From an uncultured Lachnospiraceae bacterium (GTDB lineage: Bacteria; Bacillota; Clostridia; Lachnospirales; Lachnospiraceae), in NCBI GenBank assembly GCA_910579085.1, contig CAJTRU010000017.1, positions 13,843 to 59,095 of the forward strand: a stretch of DNA of 45,253 bases. Direction: 5' to 3'. The translations under genes and the position numbers were made by a program. The notes under the pieces are model-generated. The model did no database searches. It was not told the DNA's origin and worked only from the letters and a program-made list of their open reading frames with translations. Below are positions 7,770 through 15,808 of this stretch, piece after piece (the stretch's first letter is position 1; each line of letters opens with the position of its first letter).

Positions 7770-9257
7770 CTATATGCCAAGGATTTTCTCCACTTCCTTC
7801 TGCATATCTTCTGTTTCACAGACTGTATTGTGAAGTACAGGTGCGGAACGTATTTCTTCTACTGCTTTTGGAATAGCTGTCCCTGATATCCTGCTTAACT
7901 CATCAATAAGTTCAAAATCATCCATACCCTTATATTTACTATTAACAGCCCCCATTACACTAGTACCAAACTTATACGGGCTTGCTGTTGATGCAATTAC
8001 AGTAACTGTACTGTCTTTGGTTTTCTCCTTATAATCATGGTATACCGCAGATGCAACAGCAGTATGTGTATCCATTACATATCCTGTTTCTTCATATACT
8101 CTTTTAATTTCAGATGCTGTCTGTTCTTCACTAGCCCATCCGCTGGCAAAGTCCTCCAGCCTGGCCTTCATTTCCCCAGTAACTTCATATCTGCCTTCAC
8201 TTGCAAGGGCAGACATCATGCCAGCAGTTGCTTCTGGATTATCCCCCGCAATCCTGTATACCAGGCGTTCAAGGTTGCTTGAAACAAGTATATCCATAGA
8301 TGGTGATGATGTAAGCACAAATTCACGGTTTTTATCATAAATTCCTGTTTCAAAGAAATCAAATAATACTTTATTTTCATTAGATGCGCAAATAAGCTTT
8401 CCAACAGGCACACCCATGTTTTTAGCATAATAAGCAGCAAGGATATTGCCAAAATTACCTGTAGGAACTACAAAATTAACCAGTTCACCAGCCTTTACTG
8501 CCCCATTTGAAAGCAGTTTTGCATATGAATAAACATAATATACAACCTGTGGCACAAGACGTCCTATATTGATTGAGTTAGCAGAAGAAAACTGGTAATT
8601 ATGTTCTTTCATAGTCTTTGCCAGCTCTTTATTATTAAACATAGCCTTAACACCGCTCTGCGCATCATCAAAATTGCCTGTTATGCCTATAACAGAAGTA
8701 TTTGCACCCTTCTGTGTAACCATCTGCCTTTCCTGTATCCTGCTGACACCATTTTTAGGGTAAAATACAATAATCCTTGTCCCTGGCACATCTGCAAATC
8801 CTGCAAGTGCTGCTTTGCCAGTATCGCCTGATGTAGCAGTAAGAATTACAATTTCACCATTTACATTATTCTTTTTTGCTGAAACTGTGAGAAGATGTGG
8901 CAGTATGGAAAGAGCCATATCCTTAAATGCTATTGTAGCGCCGTGGAACAGCTCAAGGTAATAAACCCCTGCTTTCTCTGTTAATGGAGCAATTTCACAA
9001 GTATCAAATTTATCATCATATGCCTTGTCTATACATGACTTTAATTCTTCCTCTGTAAAATCAGTAAAAAACAGTTTCATTACTTCATAAGCAGTTTCCT
9101 TATATGACATTTTGGAAAAATTTTCCAGCGGAATACCTGGCACTGGAATTCTTTCAGGCACGAAAAGACCACCATCACCAGCAAGGCCTTTTAAAATTGC
9201 CTGTGATGCAGTTACCTTCTCTCCCTGGCTACGTGTACTTTGATACAAAAGTTCCAT
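7770..9257 (-). CDS. thrC: Threonine synthase
   Basis: This enzyme converts O-phospho-L-homoserine to L-threonine using PLP, the last step of threonine synthesis, in the cytoplasm. The 495-residue protein belongs to the long (fold-type II, E. coli/yeast-like) class. An N-terminal domain (YQSTRSQ, GLAGDGGLFVPE) is followed by the PLP lysine K112 in HGATIAFKDMALS, then ILTATSGDTGKAA and the glycine loop VVPTGNFGNI. It ends in a typical C-terminal domain. No truncation is seen. The second ATG is chosen as start because the first one (9269) overlaps the GGAGG that serves as ribosome site. A promoter sits about 200 bases upstream, leaving a long leader. No hom or thrB gene is adjacent. Confidence 0.95.
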   Translation of the reverse strand: MELLYQSTRSQGEKVTASQAILKGLAGDGGLFVPERIPVPGIPLENFSKMSYKETAYEVMKLFFTDFTEEELKSCIDKAYDDKFDTCEIAPLTEKAGVYYLELFHGATIAFKDMALSILPHLLTVSAKKNNVNGEIVILTATSGDTGKAALAGFADVPGTRIIVFYPKNGVSRIQERQMVTQKGANTSVIGITGNFDDAQSGVKAMFNNKELAKTMKEHNYQFSSANSINIGRLVPQVVYYVYSYAKLLSNGAVKAGELVNFVVPTGNFGNILAAYYAKNMGVPVGKLICASNENKVLFDFFETGIYDKNREFVLTSSPSMDILVSSNLERLVYRIAGDNPEATAGMMSALASEGRYEVTGEMKARLEDFASGWASEEQTASEIKRVYEETGYVMDTHTAVASAVYHDYKEKTKDSTVTVIASTASPYKFGTSVMGAVNSKYKGMDDFELIDELSRISGTAIPKAVEEIRSAPVLHNTVCETEDMQKEVEKILGI

Positions 9258-9462
9258 TATTTCCTCCATTCTGCTGCAAAATGCAGCTATAGAATAATTA
9301 AAATACCTAATAATTTAAAATTTGTTTTACCAGACTGTATACATATATTCCAAGAACCAGCCATATTATTATTAAAGGGCATTTATACCATTCCTGCTTT
9401 AAAACTGGCAGAAACCTGTATCTCCATAATATAGCAAATATGTAAACATAAATTCAGCGTAT

Positions 9463-9491
9463 ATTATACAATAACATGCTGCTAATTTCAA
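9463..9491 (-). promoter_or_regulatory. Promoter for thrC
   Basis: On the minus strand, TTGAAA (9491-9486) and TATAAT (9468-9463) are separated by exactly 17 bases. Transcription would begin near 9456, giving a leader of about 200 nt before thrC. Confidence 0.6.
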
Positions 9492-9598
9492 GAACCCATA
9501 GTAAAAAGTTCTTGCCTGTTCCATAAATATTTACTTTTTTCCATATAGTACCACGGAAAATAATTTCCATCTGGCAATATATTATATGCATTAAGAAA

Positions 9599-9639
9599 GG
9601 CATACCCTCCTTTTATTTGATAAATTAAAAGGGTATGCC
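9599..9639 (-). terminator. Terminator downstream of the SleB-type gene
   Basis: GGCATACCC (9599-9607) pairs with GGGTATGCC (9631-9639). An inner TTTTA/TAAAA helix sits beyond a 3-base bulge. On the minus strand it is followed by TTTCTT. It lies about 100 bases past the stop of the cell-wall hydrolase gene. Confidence 0.6.
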
Positions 9640-9739
9640 TGTATAGAGTTATTATGCCACTATATGGCACTGTTTAGATTTTATAATTTAGAAATTTGAT
9701 ATTACATATAATAATTAAATATTATAAACCAGTTTTTCT

Positions 9740-10387
9740 CTATTTATAAAATTCATGGCAATGATAACCAAACAGCCTTGTAAGACATCTGTCAAACCAT
9801 GCAGCATTATCTGAGTCTGCATATGCCCTTTCCATAAAGTAAAGAGCCCCCTGTGAAGGGTCAACACCATTTAATGCATCACTTACTGCCTTCTTGGTAT
9901 CATCTGAAACATTTACTGTATAATATCTTCCATCATATATAGGTGAAAATTGATACGTAGAACCCCTGTGTGCAAAGACTACCTCCCTTATTGTAGAAGG
10001 AAATGACTTGCTTTTAACCCTGTTTAATACAACATTGGCTACAAGCACTTTTCCTTTATGGTCTTCCCCACCTGCTTCTGCTTCAACAATTCTTTCAAGT
10101 ATAATCCTGTCAGAAGCTGATACAGATACGCCACAGCATCTTTTAATACGTGCTGCCTCTTGTATCTGTGCCCTTTTCTCATGGTTGTCGCTCAATCTTT
10201 TTATTCTGTTATAATTATTAACATTTTCTACAACATGGTTCTCAGATTGTAATATAATAACTTTTTGTGAAGAAGCATCTTTTACCGGTGCAGGTGCCAT
10301 TGCCACTGATGCGTTACTAGCTGCCGGTACAAGCGTTGCACTTAAAGCTGCTACTACCGCCAATGCTCCTTTTGCTGCCTTTCTCAT
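9740..10387 (-). CDS. Secreted cell-wall hydrolase, SleB/CwlJ (Hydrolase_2) family
   Basis: This 215-residue protein starts with a signal peptide (RKAAKGALAVVAALSATLVPAASNA). A variable stretch to about residue 90 follows, then a Hydrolase_2 domain (about 92-213). The catalytic Glu is E104 in VEAEAGGEDHKGK. Further family motifs are VANVVLNRVKS, FPSTIREVVFA and YQFSPI. SleB-type enzymes are lytic transglycosylases that open spore cortex peptidoglycan at germination, but vegetative homologues with this architecture are common in Clostridia. The usual N-terminal PG_binding_1 domain of SleB is absent, so SleB itself is not claimed. The start has GGAGG 7 bases upstream. A 5-bp GC-rich hairpin (10401-10417) lies immediately before this ribosome site. 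Confidence 0.88.
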   Translation of the reverse strand: MRKAAKGALAVVAALSATLVPAASNASVAMAPAPVKDASSQKVIILQSENHVVENVNNYNRIKRLSDNHEKRAQIQEAARIKRCCGVSVSASDRIILERIVEAEAGGEDHKGKVLVANVVLNRVKSKSFPSTIREVVFAHRGSTYQFSPIYDGRYYTVNVSDDTKKAVSDALNGVDPSQGALYFMERAYADSDNAAWFDRCLTRLFGYHCHEFYK

Positions 10388-10849
10388 AATAATCCTCCAT
10401 GCCGCTTTACAGGCGGCTTAAAAAATAGTAATGTTTAAATATTAAATATCATTAATTATTGTTACAAAACTATTACAAATTATATGGACTTTTTAAACTT
10501 TTATTCACTTTATTTACATTTTTATGTATTCTTAACAAAAATAAAAGTATTATTTAGCATAAATATAAGAAAATGTAATAAATTTACAGGCCAGAATTTA
10601 CTAAAAATTAAATTACCACACCTTTCCATAAACCTATGTATAGATAAAACAGGTTTCAGGATATAACGCCCCAAAAATCCATAAATAATATTTTAGGATA
10701 TTAAATTTATTAACCTTTTTTAATAATTCTTTCAAAAAAATTATAAACAGTTATACATAAACCCTTTGAAGGGCAGGCCACAACAAAAAACCACACACCT
10801 TAAAAGTGTGTGGCTTTGTATATACATTACAATAAATATCTGGCATTTT
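10388..10849. other. Gene-free interval upstream of the SleB-type gene
   Basis: This 462-base AT-rich stretch contains: a small hairpin GCCGC/GCGGC (10401-10417) next to the ribosome site; a near-repeat TGTTACAAAACTATTACAAA (about 10459-10478) with TTGTAA motifs on the minus strand that may be promoter elements; a short palindrome CCCTTTGAAGGG (10762-10773); and the terminator of the DUF2087 gene. No convincing coding frame and no c-di-AMP (ydaO) riboswitch consensus was recognised. Confidence 0.4.
10781..10813 (-). terminator. Rho-independent terminator of the DUF2087 gene
   Basis: CCACACAC (10791-10798) pairs perfectly with GTGTGTGG (10806-10813). On the minus strand a TTTTTTGTTG tail follows at once. 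It lies 37 bases past the stop codon. Confidence 0.85.
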
Positions 10850-11164
10850 CTAAACTGCATATTGTTTGTACATTTCCATCCAGCTTTCCTCTGCCCAGTA
10901 TTCAGAACCATCTTTTAGCCTTCCTATAAATTTATACTGGTACATTTCTCTTCTGACCAGCTCTATATCACTAAATGCAATAGATGATTTGATAATTTCA
11001 TTTACTTCTTTTTCTGTATATTTTTTTGAAAAATCCATTTTACCTGCAATCTCCATAAGTGCAATAAGCCTCATAGGCTTCTTGGATGGATATTGTACCA
11101 GTTTCCCATCACTATTGTAATACCGTTTTAACTTTTCTTTATATACACTTGTTTCCTTATCCAT
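10850..11164 (-). CDS. DUF2087 domain protein
   Basis: This 104-residue soluble protein is almost entirely one DUF2087 module: YPSKKPMRLIALMEIAGKMD, then KKYTEKEVNEIIKSS, then DIELVRREMYQYKFIGRLKDGSEYW. The fold is a small winged-helix-like unit, often fused to regulators or acetyltransferases, and as a stand-alone protein its function is unknown. It has a clear AGGAGG ribosome site 6 bases before the ATG and its own strong terminator. It lies downstream of ecsC-like and signal-peptidase-like genes in the same direction (95-base gap), so it could be read with them, but no link in function is evident. Confidence 0.82.
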   Translation of the reverse strand: MDKETSVYKEKLKRYYNSDGKLVQYPSKKPMRLIALMEIAGKMDFSKKYTEKEVNEIIKSSIAFSDIELVRREMYQYKFIGRLKDGSEYWAEESWMEMYKQYAV

Positions 11165-11259
11165 AAAAATCCTCCTTTTATATCCTGTTTTTAATCAGCC
11201 ATAACAAGCTTACACAAAGGAAAAGTTCTAAGGCATTTCACATACAGCATAAAACTATA

Positions 11260-12054
11260 CTATATAACCACATCCTCTTCCATATGCTTTTCCAGAAACC
11301 TTCTCTTATATTTCAATACTGCATAATCTGTAATTTTCTTCTGGTAAATAACATCTGAAATGCCGCCAACAACCCCTGCAATGGGTATTCCCTGTATAAA
11401 TTTAAGATAAAGCAGCTCTTGTGAAAGCAGGTCTGACGTCTTTTCTATTTGTGTTTTTTTATCTGTTAAAAATTGTGCTTTCCCTTCTGATTTTATCCAG
11501 TCATTAATTTCCATATCACCATTTACCAGTTCATCTTCATGGCACAGGGCAGTTTCAATTATTTTCAATATAAACATCTGCTCTTCTTCTGTTTCATATC
11601 CAAACCCAAAATGAAGTGCTGTTTCGTATATGCTTTTTAAAATCACTGAAAGAAATACAGGGATATCAGGGATGCCCATGCCAAATATGCCCATCCCTAC
11701 ACCCTCTGCTGTAGAAATAGCCATATTAAGGACTTTGCTGCCAAAAGCCAGCCTTCCAAATTTTTTAATGCTGCTTTTATTATTCCTTAAATCAGCCGAA
11801 TATTCATTTACTTTAAAATCCTGTTCCCGTTTTTCTTTATTATATGTTTTCTCAATAAAACCTGTACCCTTTTCAAAAACAAGCCCAAATGCCTTGCAAA
11901 ATGCTGTATTAAGGGTTTTATCAAGGGTTTCTGGAACATATTTACTGATTTTTTCCTGCCACTTATTTTCCTTTACTGCTATATTTCTGGTTATAAATCT
12001 TTCCTCATCCTTTACCAGCTCTTTAAATTCATTTTTTATCTGCTTCTGGTTCAT
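11260..12054 (-). CDS. EcsC-family protein
   Basis: This 264-residue protein has the EcsC-domain pattern. An N-terminal charged helix region is followed by a glycine-rich hydrophobic segment (AEGVGMGIFGMGIPDIPVFLSVILKSIYETALHFGFGYETEEEQMFIL, about 115-160). A second hydrophobic motif, IPIAGVVGGISDVIY, lies near residue 225. EcsC was named from the Bacillus ecs locus, where EcsAB is a transporter and EcsC is of unknown role; no ecsAB is present here. The start is taken at the ATG that follows GGAGG by 5 bases; an upstream in-frame ATG (12066) overlaps that SD. The start overlaps the end of the upstream gene by 26 bases, which suggests translational coupling. Confidence 0.82.
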   Translation of the reverse strand: MNQKQIKNEFKELVKDEERFITRNIAVKENKWQEKISKYVPETLDKTLNTAFCKAFGLVFEKGTGFIEKTYNKEKREQDFKVNEYSADLRNNKSSIKKFGRLAFGSKVLNMAISTAEGVGMGIFGMGIPDIPVFLSVILKSIYETALHFGFGYETEEEQMFILKIIETALCHEDELVNGDMEINDWIKSEGKAQFLTDKKTQIEKTSDLLSQELLYLKFIQGIPIAGVVGGISDVIYQKKITDYAVLKYKRRFLEKHMEEDVVI

Positions 12055-12511
12055 ATATTCCTCCATTTCTGCCTTTAAATGTTCTTCTTTTTATCCATGC
12101 TGCCGCAAGCTGGAACGGCCTGCGGAACGGCCGCATAAAAAGCCATATGCCTGACAACATCCTGTACAGAATATTACCTGTGCTTATATATTTCCCATTC
12201 CTTATAAATCCATCCAGGATACCTATAACCTGTTCTTCACTAAGCGGGCCTTCTGTCCTTACCTGGTTATCCCCAACCATATAAAGGCCTTCTTTTCCCC
12301 TGTGGTGCAGGCGGTGTAGTACAAGCATGCCATTCTCCCTGCGGTATAAAACAACATCCCCACGCCTGGCACTGGCTTGCCCCTTCCCACGTATTACAGC
12401 TTCATCACGTCCAGGCACAAACATAGGGTACATACTGTAACCCTCAGGTTTTATTCTTAATATATTCCCCTCTGAAAGCAGTTTCCCGATATCTTTTCTG
12501 TTACTTTCCAT
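12029..12511 (-). CDS. Signal-peptidase-like protein (S24/S26 superfamily, Ser-His type)
   Basis: This 160-residue protein carries the serine motif GYSMYPMF (Ser26) and then RRGDVVLYRR and VLHRLHH with His66. Further family motifs are YMVGDN (about 77-82) and a C-terminal hydrophobic region (ILYRMLSGIWLFMRP, about 114-128). Using His in place of the bacterial Lys is typical of SipW/ER-type signal peptidases and of related S24-like proteins. The N-terminal membrane anchor of SipW is absent; the only hydrophobic segment is C-terminal, so membrane attachment is uncertain. It is the first gene of a pair with the ecsC-like gene. Its substrate is unknown. The start follows AAGGGG by about 9 bases. 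Confidence 0.78.
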   Translation of the reverse strand: MESNRKDIGKLLSEGNILRIKPEGYSMYPMFVPGRDEAVIRGKGQASARRGDVVLYRRENGMLVLHRLHHRGKEGLYMVGDNQVRTEGPLSEEQVIGILDGFIRNGKYISTGNILYRMLSGIWLFMRPFRRPFQLAAAWIKRRTFKGRNGGIYEPEADKK

Positions 12512-12570
12512 ACAGGCATCCCCTTTTCATGCAATTATAACATAAATATACAGATATAGGAATACTATTT

Positions 12571-12736
12571 CTGCCTGTAACCACGTCCGTTTCATAAATT
12601 CCATTACAATAAACTGTATGCAGGATAATTTCCAGTTATCTTTTGTTGGTTTAAAAACGGACGATTTACAGTGCCAGAGCCAGAATATTCCGTACAGAGG
12701 TACACTTCCGCTACGATGAGCCACGCAGCGGCACAT
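12571..12736 (+). repeat. Intergenic repeat family, copy A
   Basis: Ordered blocks: CGTCCGTTTCATAAATTC (12584-12601), then GGATAATTTCCAGTTATC (12623-12640) running into TTTTGTTGGT, then GTGCCAGAGCCAGAATATTC (12671-12690), then CTTCCGCTACG and CCACGCAGCGGCACA. The first, second and last blocks recur inverted in copy C. The second, third and fourth recur in the copy at the right edge of the window. Confidence 0.75.
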
Positions 12737-12976
12737 GGATTTAAATGCCGGCGGGCCTGGAGTACCCCTTTAACAGAATAATTGCTAACATCTGGCACGC
12801 AAAACCTGTTACCAGGAATTTACAATAAAAAACAAAATAACAAGATAACTGTAAATTTGGTAGCGGGATTATTCTGCCAGCCACTTATTATACAGTGTAG
12901 TAGTTATTGTTGTACAAACATTAATACAAAAATGATATCATTAAACTTCCGCCCGTCTAAACCACTCTCCACACAA

Positions 12977-13104
12977 CATAATTTCCAGTTATAGTATTTA
13001 TTTTGTATGTATGTTATATTTTTTGTGCTTGCTGGTGTACAGCAGGTTTCCAGTGTTCCATCTAATATTATTCCATGACAGGGCACTTCAGCACCGCCAG
13101 TGTT
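12977..13104 (+). repeat. Intergenic repeat family, copy B (diverged)
   Basis: It keeps CATAATTTCCAGTTAT at the left. In the right half it keeps GGTTTCCAGTGTTCCA (from 13045) and ATTATTCCATGACAGGGCAC (13066-13085), which copy C also has. The segment between is AT-rich and unrelated to the other copies. Confidence 0.6.
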
Positions 13105-13121
13105 TGTATCCCGTTTTAAAT

Positions 13122-13149
13122 AAAAAAAGGAACGGCAGTTTCCTTTTTT
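13122..13149. terminator. A/T-flanked hairpin between repeat copies
   Basis: AAAAAAAGGAA (13122-13132) pairs with TTCCTTTTTT (13140-13149) around CGGCAGT. It has the shape of a two-way terminator but follows no gene on either side. It lies next to repeat copy C and may belong to it. Confidence 0.5.
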
Positions 13150-13161
13150 ATAGGGATACTA

Positions 13162-13312
13162 TGCACTGCTGCGTGGGCTGACGTAGCGGAAGCGTGCCCT
13201 GTCATGGAATAATTTAGTGGAACACCAGAAACCCTGCGTCCGTCCACCAACAAAAGATAACTGGAAATTATCTTATATCTTTTCTTGTATAAGAATTTAT
13301 GAAACGGACGTA
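13162..13312 (-). repeat. Intergenic repeat family, copy C (inverted)
   Basis: Read on the minus strand it has CGTCCGTTTCATAAATTC, then AGATAATTTCCAGTTATC (self-complementary, forming a small hairpin with the TTATCTT end), then TTTTGTTGGT, GTGTTCCACT, TTATTCCATGACAGGGCACG and CTTCCGCTACGTCAGCCCAC. It matches copy A over most of its length in opposite orientation, so A and C bound a roughly 740-base inverted-repeat module (12571-13312). Confidence 0.75.
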
Positions 13313-13484
13313 CTGCCTGCCATAGAATTCCAGTTTGCCTGGATAATCTTCTCAAAAAACCGGACCAATTGAAAATTACTCTAAATATAAAAAATCCATT
13401 GCCTTTGTTATAATAATAAATTATAATAAATTTAACGTGATTAAGTTTTTTAACACAGAGTAAAATAAGAATGGAGGCAGTTTT

Positions 13485-13805
13485 ATGACATTTGATGAGA
13501 TTTTTAAAAAAGTAAAGGATATGTTTAAGGATACTGATGCCAGCAATGTAACAGAACATCTTGCATACCAGTTTAATATTACTGGTGAGGGTGCAGGCAG
13601 TTTTTATGTTGAGGTAAAAGACGGCAAGTTAAGTATTGAGCCTTATGAATATTATGACAGGGATGCCATTTTTATCTGTAAGGCAGATACATTATTTAAT
13701 ATTATTTCGGGCAAGACAGACCCTGTACTGGCATTTACACTTGGACGCTTAAAAGTAGAGGGAAGTATTGAACAGGCGCTGAAATTAAAGAATTTTATTA
13801 AATAA
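13485..13805 (+). CDS. SCP2 sterol-binding-fold protein
   Basis: This 106-residue cytoplasmic protein consists of one SCP2 domain: TFDEIFKKVKDMF, AYQFNITGEGAGSFYVEVKDGKLSIEP, then DAIFICKADTLFNIISGKTDP and AFTLGRLKVEGSIEQALKL, which is the classic GKLKIEGD-like ending. The SCP2 fold forms a hydrophobic tunnel for lipids or acyl chains; the ligand in Clostridia is not known. A GGAGG lies 8 bases before the ATG. It is the first gene after the repeat-rich interval, and a separate promoter precedes the next gene, so it is probably monocistronic. Confidence 0.9.
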   Translation: MTFDEIFKKVKDMFKDTDASNVTEHLAYQFNITGEGAGSFYVEVKDGKLSIEPYEYYDRDAIFICKADTLFNIISGKTDPVLAFTLGRLKVEGSIEQALKLKNFIK

Positions 13806-13934
13806 ATATTTTTTATGTATTTCTATGGAAATTTTGTATCATGGTATTGATATGGTTTAACTGGATTTATTATTAGTTAATAAAGTTTATAATAATTTAA
13901 TAAAAAATTATCTTAAGAAAAATTTCTATGGATT

Positions 13935-13962
13935 TAATATAGACATGCTGTTATAATCTTTT
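13935..13962 (+). promoter_or_regulatory. Promoter of the two-component/redox operon
   Basis: An extended -10 element, TGTTATAAT, lies about 27 bases before the response-regulator start. TGGATT lies 17 bases upstream of it as a weak -35. The ribosome site AAGGGG follows it. The position was read by eye and is accurate to a few bases. Confidence 0.5.
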
Positions 13963-13988
13963 ATAAACATATAATAAGGGGATATAAT

Positions 13989-14699
13989 ATGAAACAGCAG
14001 GTTATATTAGATAAAAAAATATTAATTGTGGAGGATGAGAAGGAAATACTTGATTTATTAACCCTTTATCTTGGCAATGAAGGTTTTGAAGTAGTTTCTT
14101 TTACATCATCTGAAGGGGTTTTAGAGTATATAAATAATAATGCAGTCAGCCTGGCTGTGCTGGATGTAATGCTTCCAGGGACGGACGGATTTACTATTTT
14201 AAGGGAGATTAGGGAAAAGTGGTTTTTCCCTGTAATAATGCTTACAGCTAAAATAGAAGAGTCTGATAAAATACATGGTATTACTTTAGGTGCGGATGAT
14301 TATATTACAAAGCCATTCCATCCGCTTGAAGTAGTTGCAAGGATTAAAGCACAGTTAAGGCGTGCAGGTGCTTATAATACGTCACTTTCTAAGGAAGAGG
14401 AGTATTATAATATAAGGGGGCTTGAAATATTTCCAGACAGGCATAGAGTAGTGCTGTATGGAGAAAATATTGAACTTACCCCTATGGAATTTTCTATTCT
14501 GCTTTATCTTTGCCAGCATTTGAACCAGGCTGTTACATCAGAAGAATTATTCGAGAATGTGTGGGGAGAGAAGTATTTAGGCAATAATAATACAGTGTTT
14601 GCGCATATTGCAAAACTTAGGGAAAAGATGCATGAAAATGCAAGAAAACCTAAGTTTATCAAAACTGTATGGGGAGTGGGATACCGCATGGAGGAATAA
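13989..14699 (+). CDS. OmpR-family response regulator
   Basis: This 236-residue regulator has a receiver domain (about 10-122) with acidic pocket E15/D16, phospho-acceptor Asp59 (AVLDVMLPG), T86-type MLTAK and Lys108 (DDYITKPF). A winged-helix DNA-binding domain (about 140-235) follows, with ELTPMEFSILLYL and a C-terminal KTVWGVGYRMEE. The pattern is VanR-like within the OmpR group. It is translationally coupled to the kinase gene: its terminal codons contain the GGAGG used by the kinase, whose ATG follows the stop by one base. Downstream genes encode a surface redox relay, so these are likely targets or the sensed process (inference). Confidence 0.93.
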   Translation: MKQQVILDKKILIVEDEKEILDLLTLYLGNEGFEVVSFTSSEGVLEYINNNAVSLAVLDVMLPGTDGFTILREIREKWFFPVIMLTAKIEESDKIHGITLGADDYITKPFHPLEVVARIKAQLRRAGAYNTSLSKEEEYYNIRGLEIFPDRHRVVLYGENIELTPMEFSILLYLCQHLNQAVTSEELFENVWGEKYLGNNNTVFAHIAKLREKMHENARKPKFIKTVWGVGYRMEE

Positions 14700-14700
14700 A

Positions 14701-15808
14701 ATGGATAAGAGAGTACAGTATGAAGTGTCAAGGGCGCTTTTAAAGCGTTTTTTATTCCATATGGTTCTTTATATACTATTCGTTCTGGTAATGGCTGAAA
14801 CAAGCTGGTTCTATTGTAATTCGAGAATTTGGTATGGCAATGAGCCGTTCTATAAGCTGATACATTTTATCCATGAAAACTTTATTTCTGTTTTTTTATT
14901 TGTAATATGCTCAGGGGCTGTAATTATTGCCTGCCTGCATTTCTTCTGGATTGCTTCAATGCTTGGCAGGGTTACACAGGAAACAGGACGTCTTTATTCA
15001 GGGGCTACAGAAACTGCTAAACTGCCTCCACAGTTAAATGAAATGGAAAACCAGTTAAATTTTATTATGTCAAATGTACGTAAAAGCAGGCAGGAAGCTG
15101 ATGAGGCAATACAGCGCAAAAATGACATGATTGTATATATGGCGCATGATTTAAAAACGCCACTGACATCAGTAATAGGTTATATAACACTTGTAAAAGA
15201 TGAGGACAGGCTTCCATCAGACATACGTAAAAAATATTTAGGTGTAGCTATGAAGAAGGCAGAACGTCTTGAGGACTTAATTAATGAATTCTTTGAGGTT
15301 GCAAGATATAATTTTACACAGATGGTATTAGAATACTCAACAGTAAACCTTACAGTAATGGTGGAGCAGCTTTTGTATGAGTTTAAACCTGTATTTGATA
15401 AAAAAGGCCTGTCTTATAATGCAGATATTGAACCAGATATTATGGTTATGTGTGATATTGAGAAGATAGAGCGTGTATTTGATAACCTTTTCCGTAATGT
15501 TGTTAATTACAGTTACGAAAATACTGTGATAAAAATTTCTTTAAAAAATAGTGGCAAAGATGGTGCCATGTTTATTGTAGAAAACTGTGGCAAAACAATA
15601 CCTGAAGAAAAGATAGCATATATATTTGACAGGTTTTTCAGGATAGACAGCTCACGTTCAACAGAAACGGGGGGGTGCAGGGCTGGGGCTTGCAATTGTA
15701 AAAGAGATAACAAGCCTGCATAACTGGACAGTAACATGTGAAAGTGAAAATGAAAAAATCAGGTTTATAATTAATATAGAAAAAGAACAGGGGAACAGTA
15801 AATTATGA
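14701..15808 (+). pseudogene. Sensor histidine kinase, frameshifted at a G7 tract
   Basis: This is the partner kinase of the upstream regulator. Two membrane segments (about 17-36 and 61-84) flank a short outside loop. A HAMP-like linker follows, then HisKA with His149 (AHDLKTPLTSVIGY), the N box (DNLFRNVVNYS) and a G1/F-like region (IPEEKIAYIFDRFFR). At 15669-15675 a run of seven G shifts the frame, and the encoded protein ends at 15723 (340 residues). With six G the frame would read GGAGLGLAIVKEITSLHNW (the ATP-lid G2 box) and end at TGA 15806-15808, giving 368 residues and overlapping the next ATG as ATGA. That natural overlap shows which frame is ancestral. As written, the protein lacks the G2 box and is probably inactive. 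A slippage-based on/off switch or a sequencing error would explain it equally well. Confidence 0.88.

Larger units (their letters stand above)
9258..9739. other. Gene-free interval: thrC leader and promoter, terminator of the SleB-type gene
   Basis: This 482-base stretch holds the thrC promoter and leader, then the terminator hairpin at 9599-9639. The leader contains a possible 16-codon mini-ORF (ATG at about 9445 on the minus strand) with only two Thr codons. A small hairpin, GCTGCA/TGCAGC (about 9280-9295), lies directly before the thrC ribosome site. No T-box consensus is seen. A 60-codon minus frame at 9488-9670 overlaps the terminator and is not believed. Confidence 0.5.
12512..13484. 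other. Gene-free, repeat-rich interval of about 970 bases
   Basis: No frame here looks like a real gene. The stretch is built largely from diverged copies of one repeat family in both orientations (12571-12736 plus, 12977-13104 plus, 13162-13312 minus, and a very worn one near 12836-12862 minus). An A/T-flanked hairpin at 13122-13149 lies between copies. It is more GC-rich than the flanks and separates the signal-peptidase-like operon from the SCP2 gene, both of which read outward from it. Confidence 0.7.

Noticed and set aside
9488..9670. 60-codon minus-strand frame between thrC and the SleB-type gene
   Set aside because: It runs through the terminator hairpin at 9599-9639 and covers the thrC -35 box; no ribosome site is seen.
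10388..10849. c-di-AMP (ydaO) riboswitch before the cell-wall hydrolase gene
   Set aside because: The region is AT-rich and the conserved ydaO blocks were not found; only a 5-bp hairpin lies at the ribosome site.
12527..13086. Several 60-70 codon frames in the repeat-rich interval
   Set aside because: They follow repeat blocks, exist in both orientations, and lack ribosome sites; the repeats explain them.
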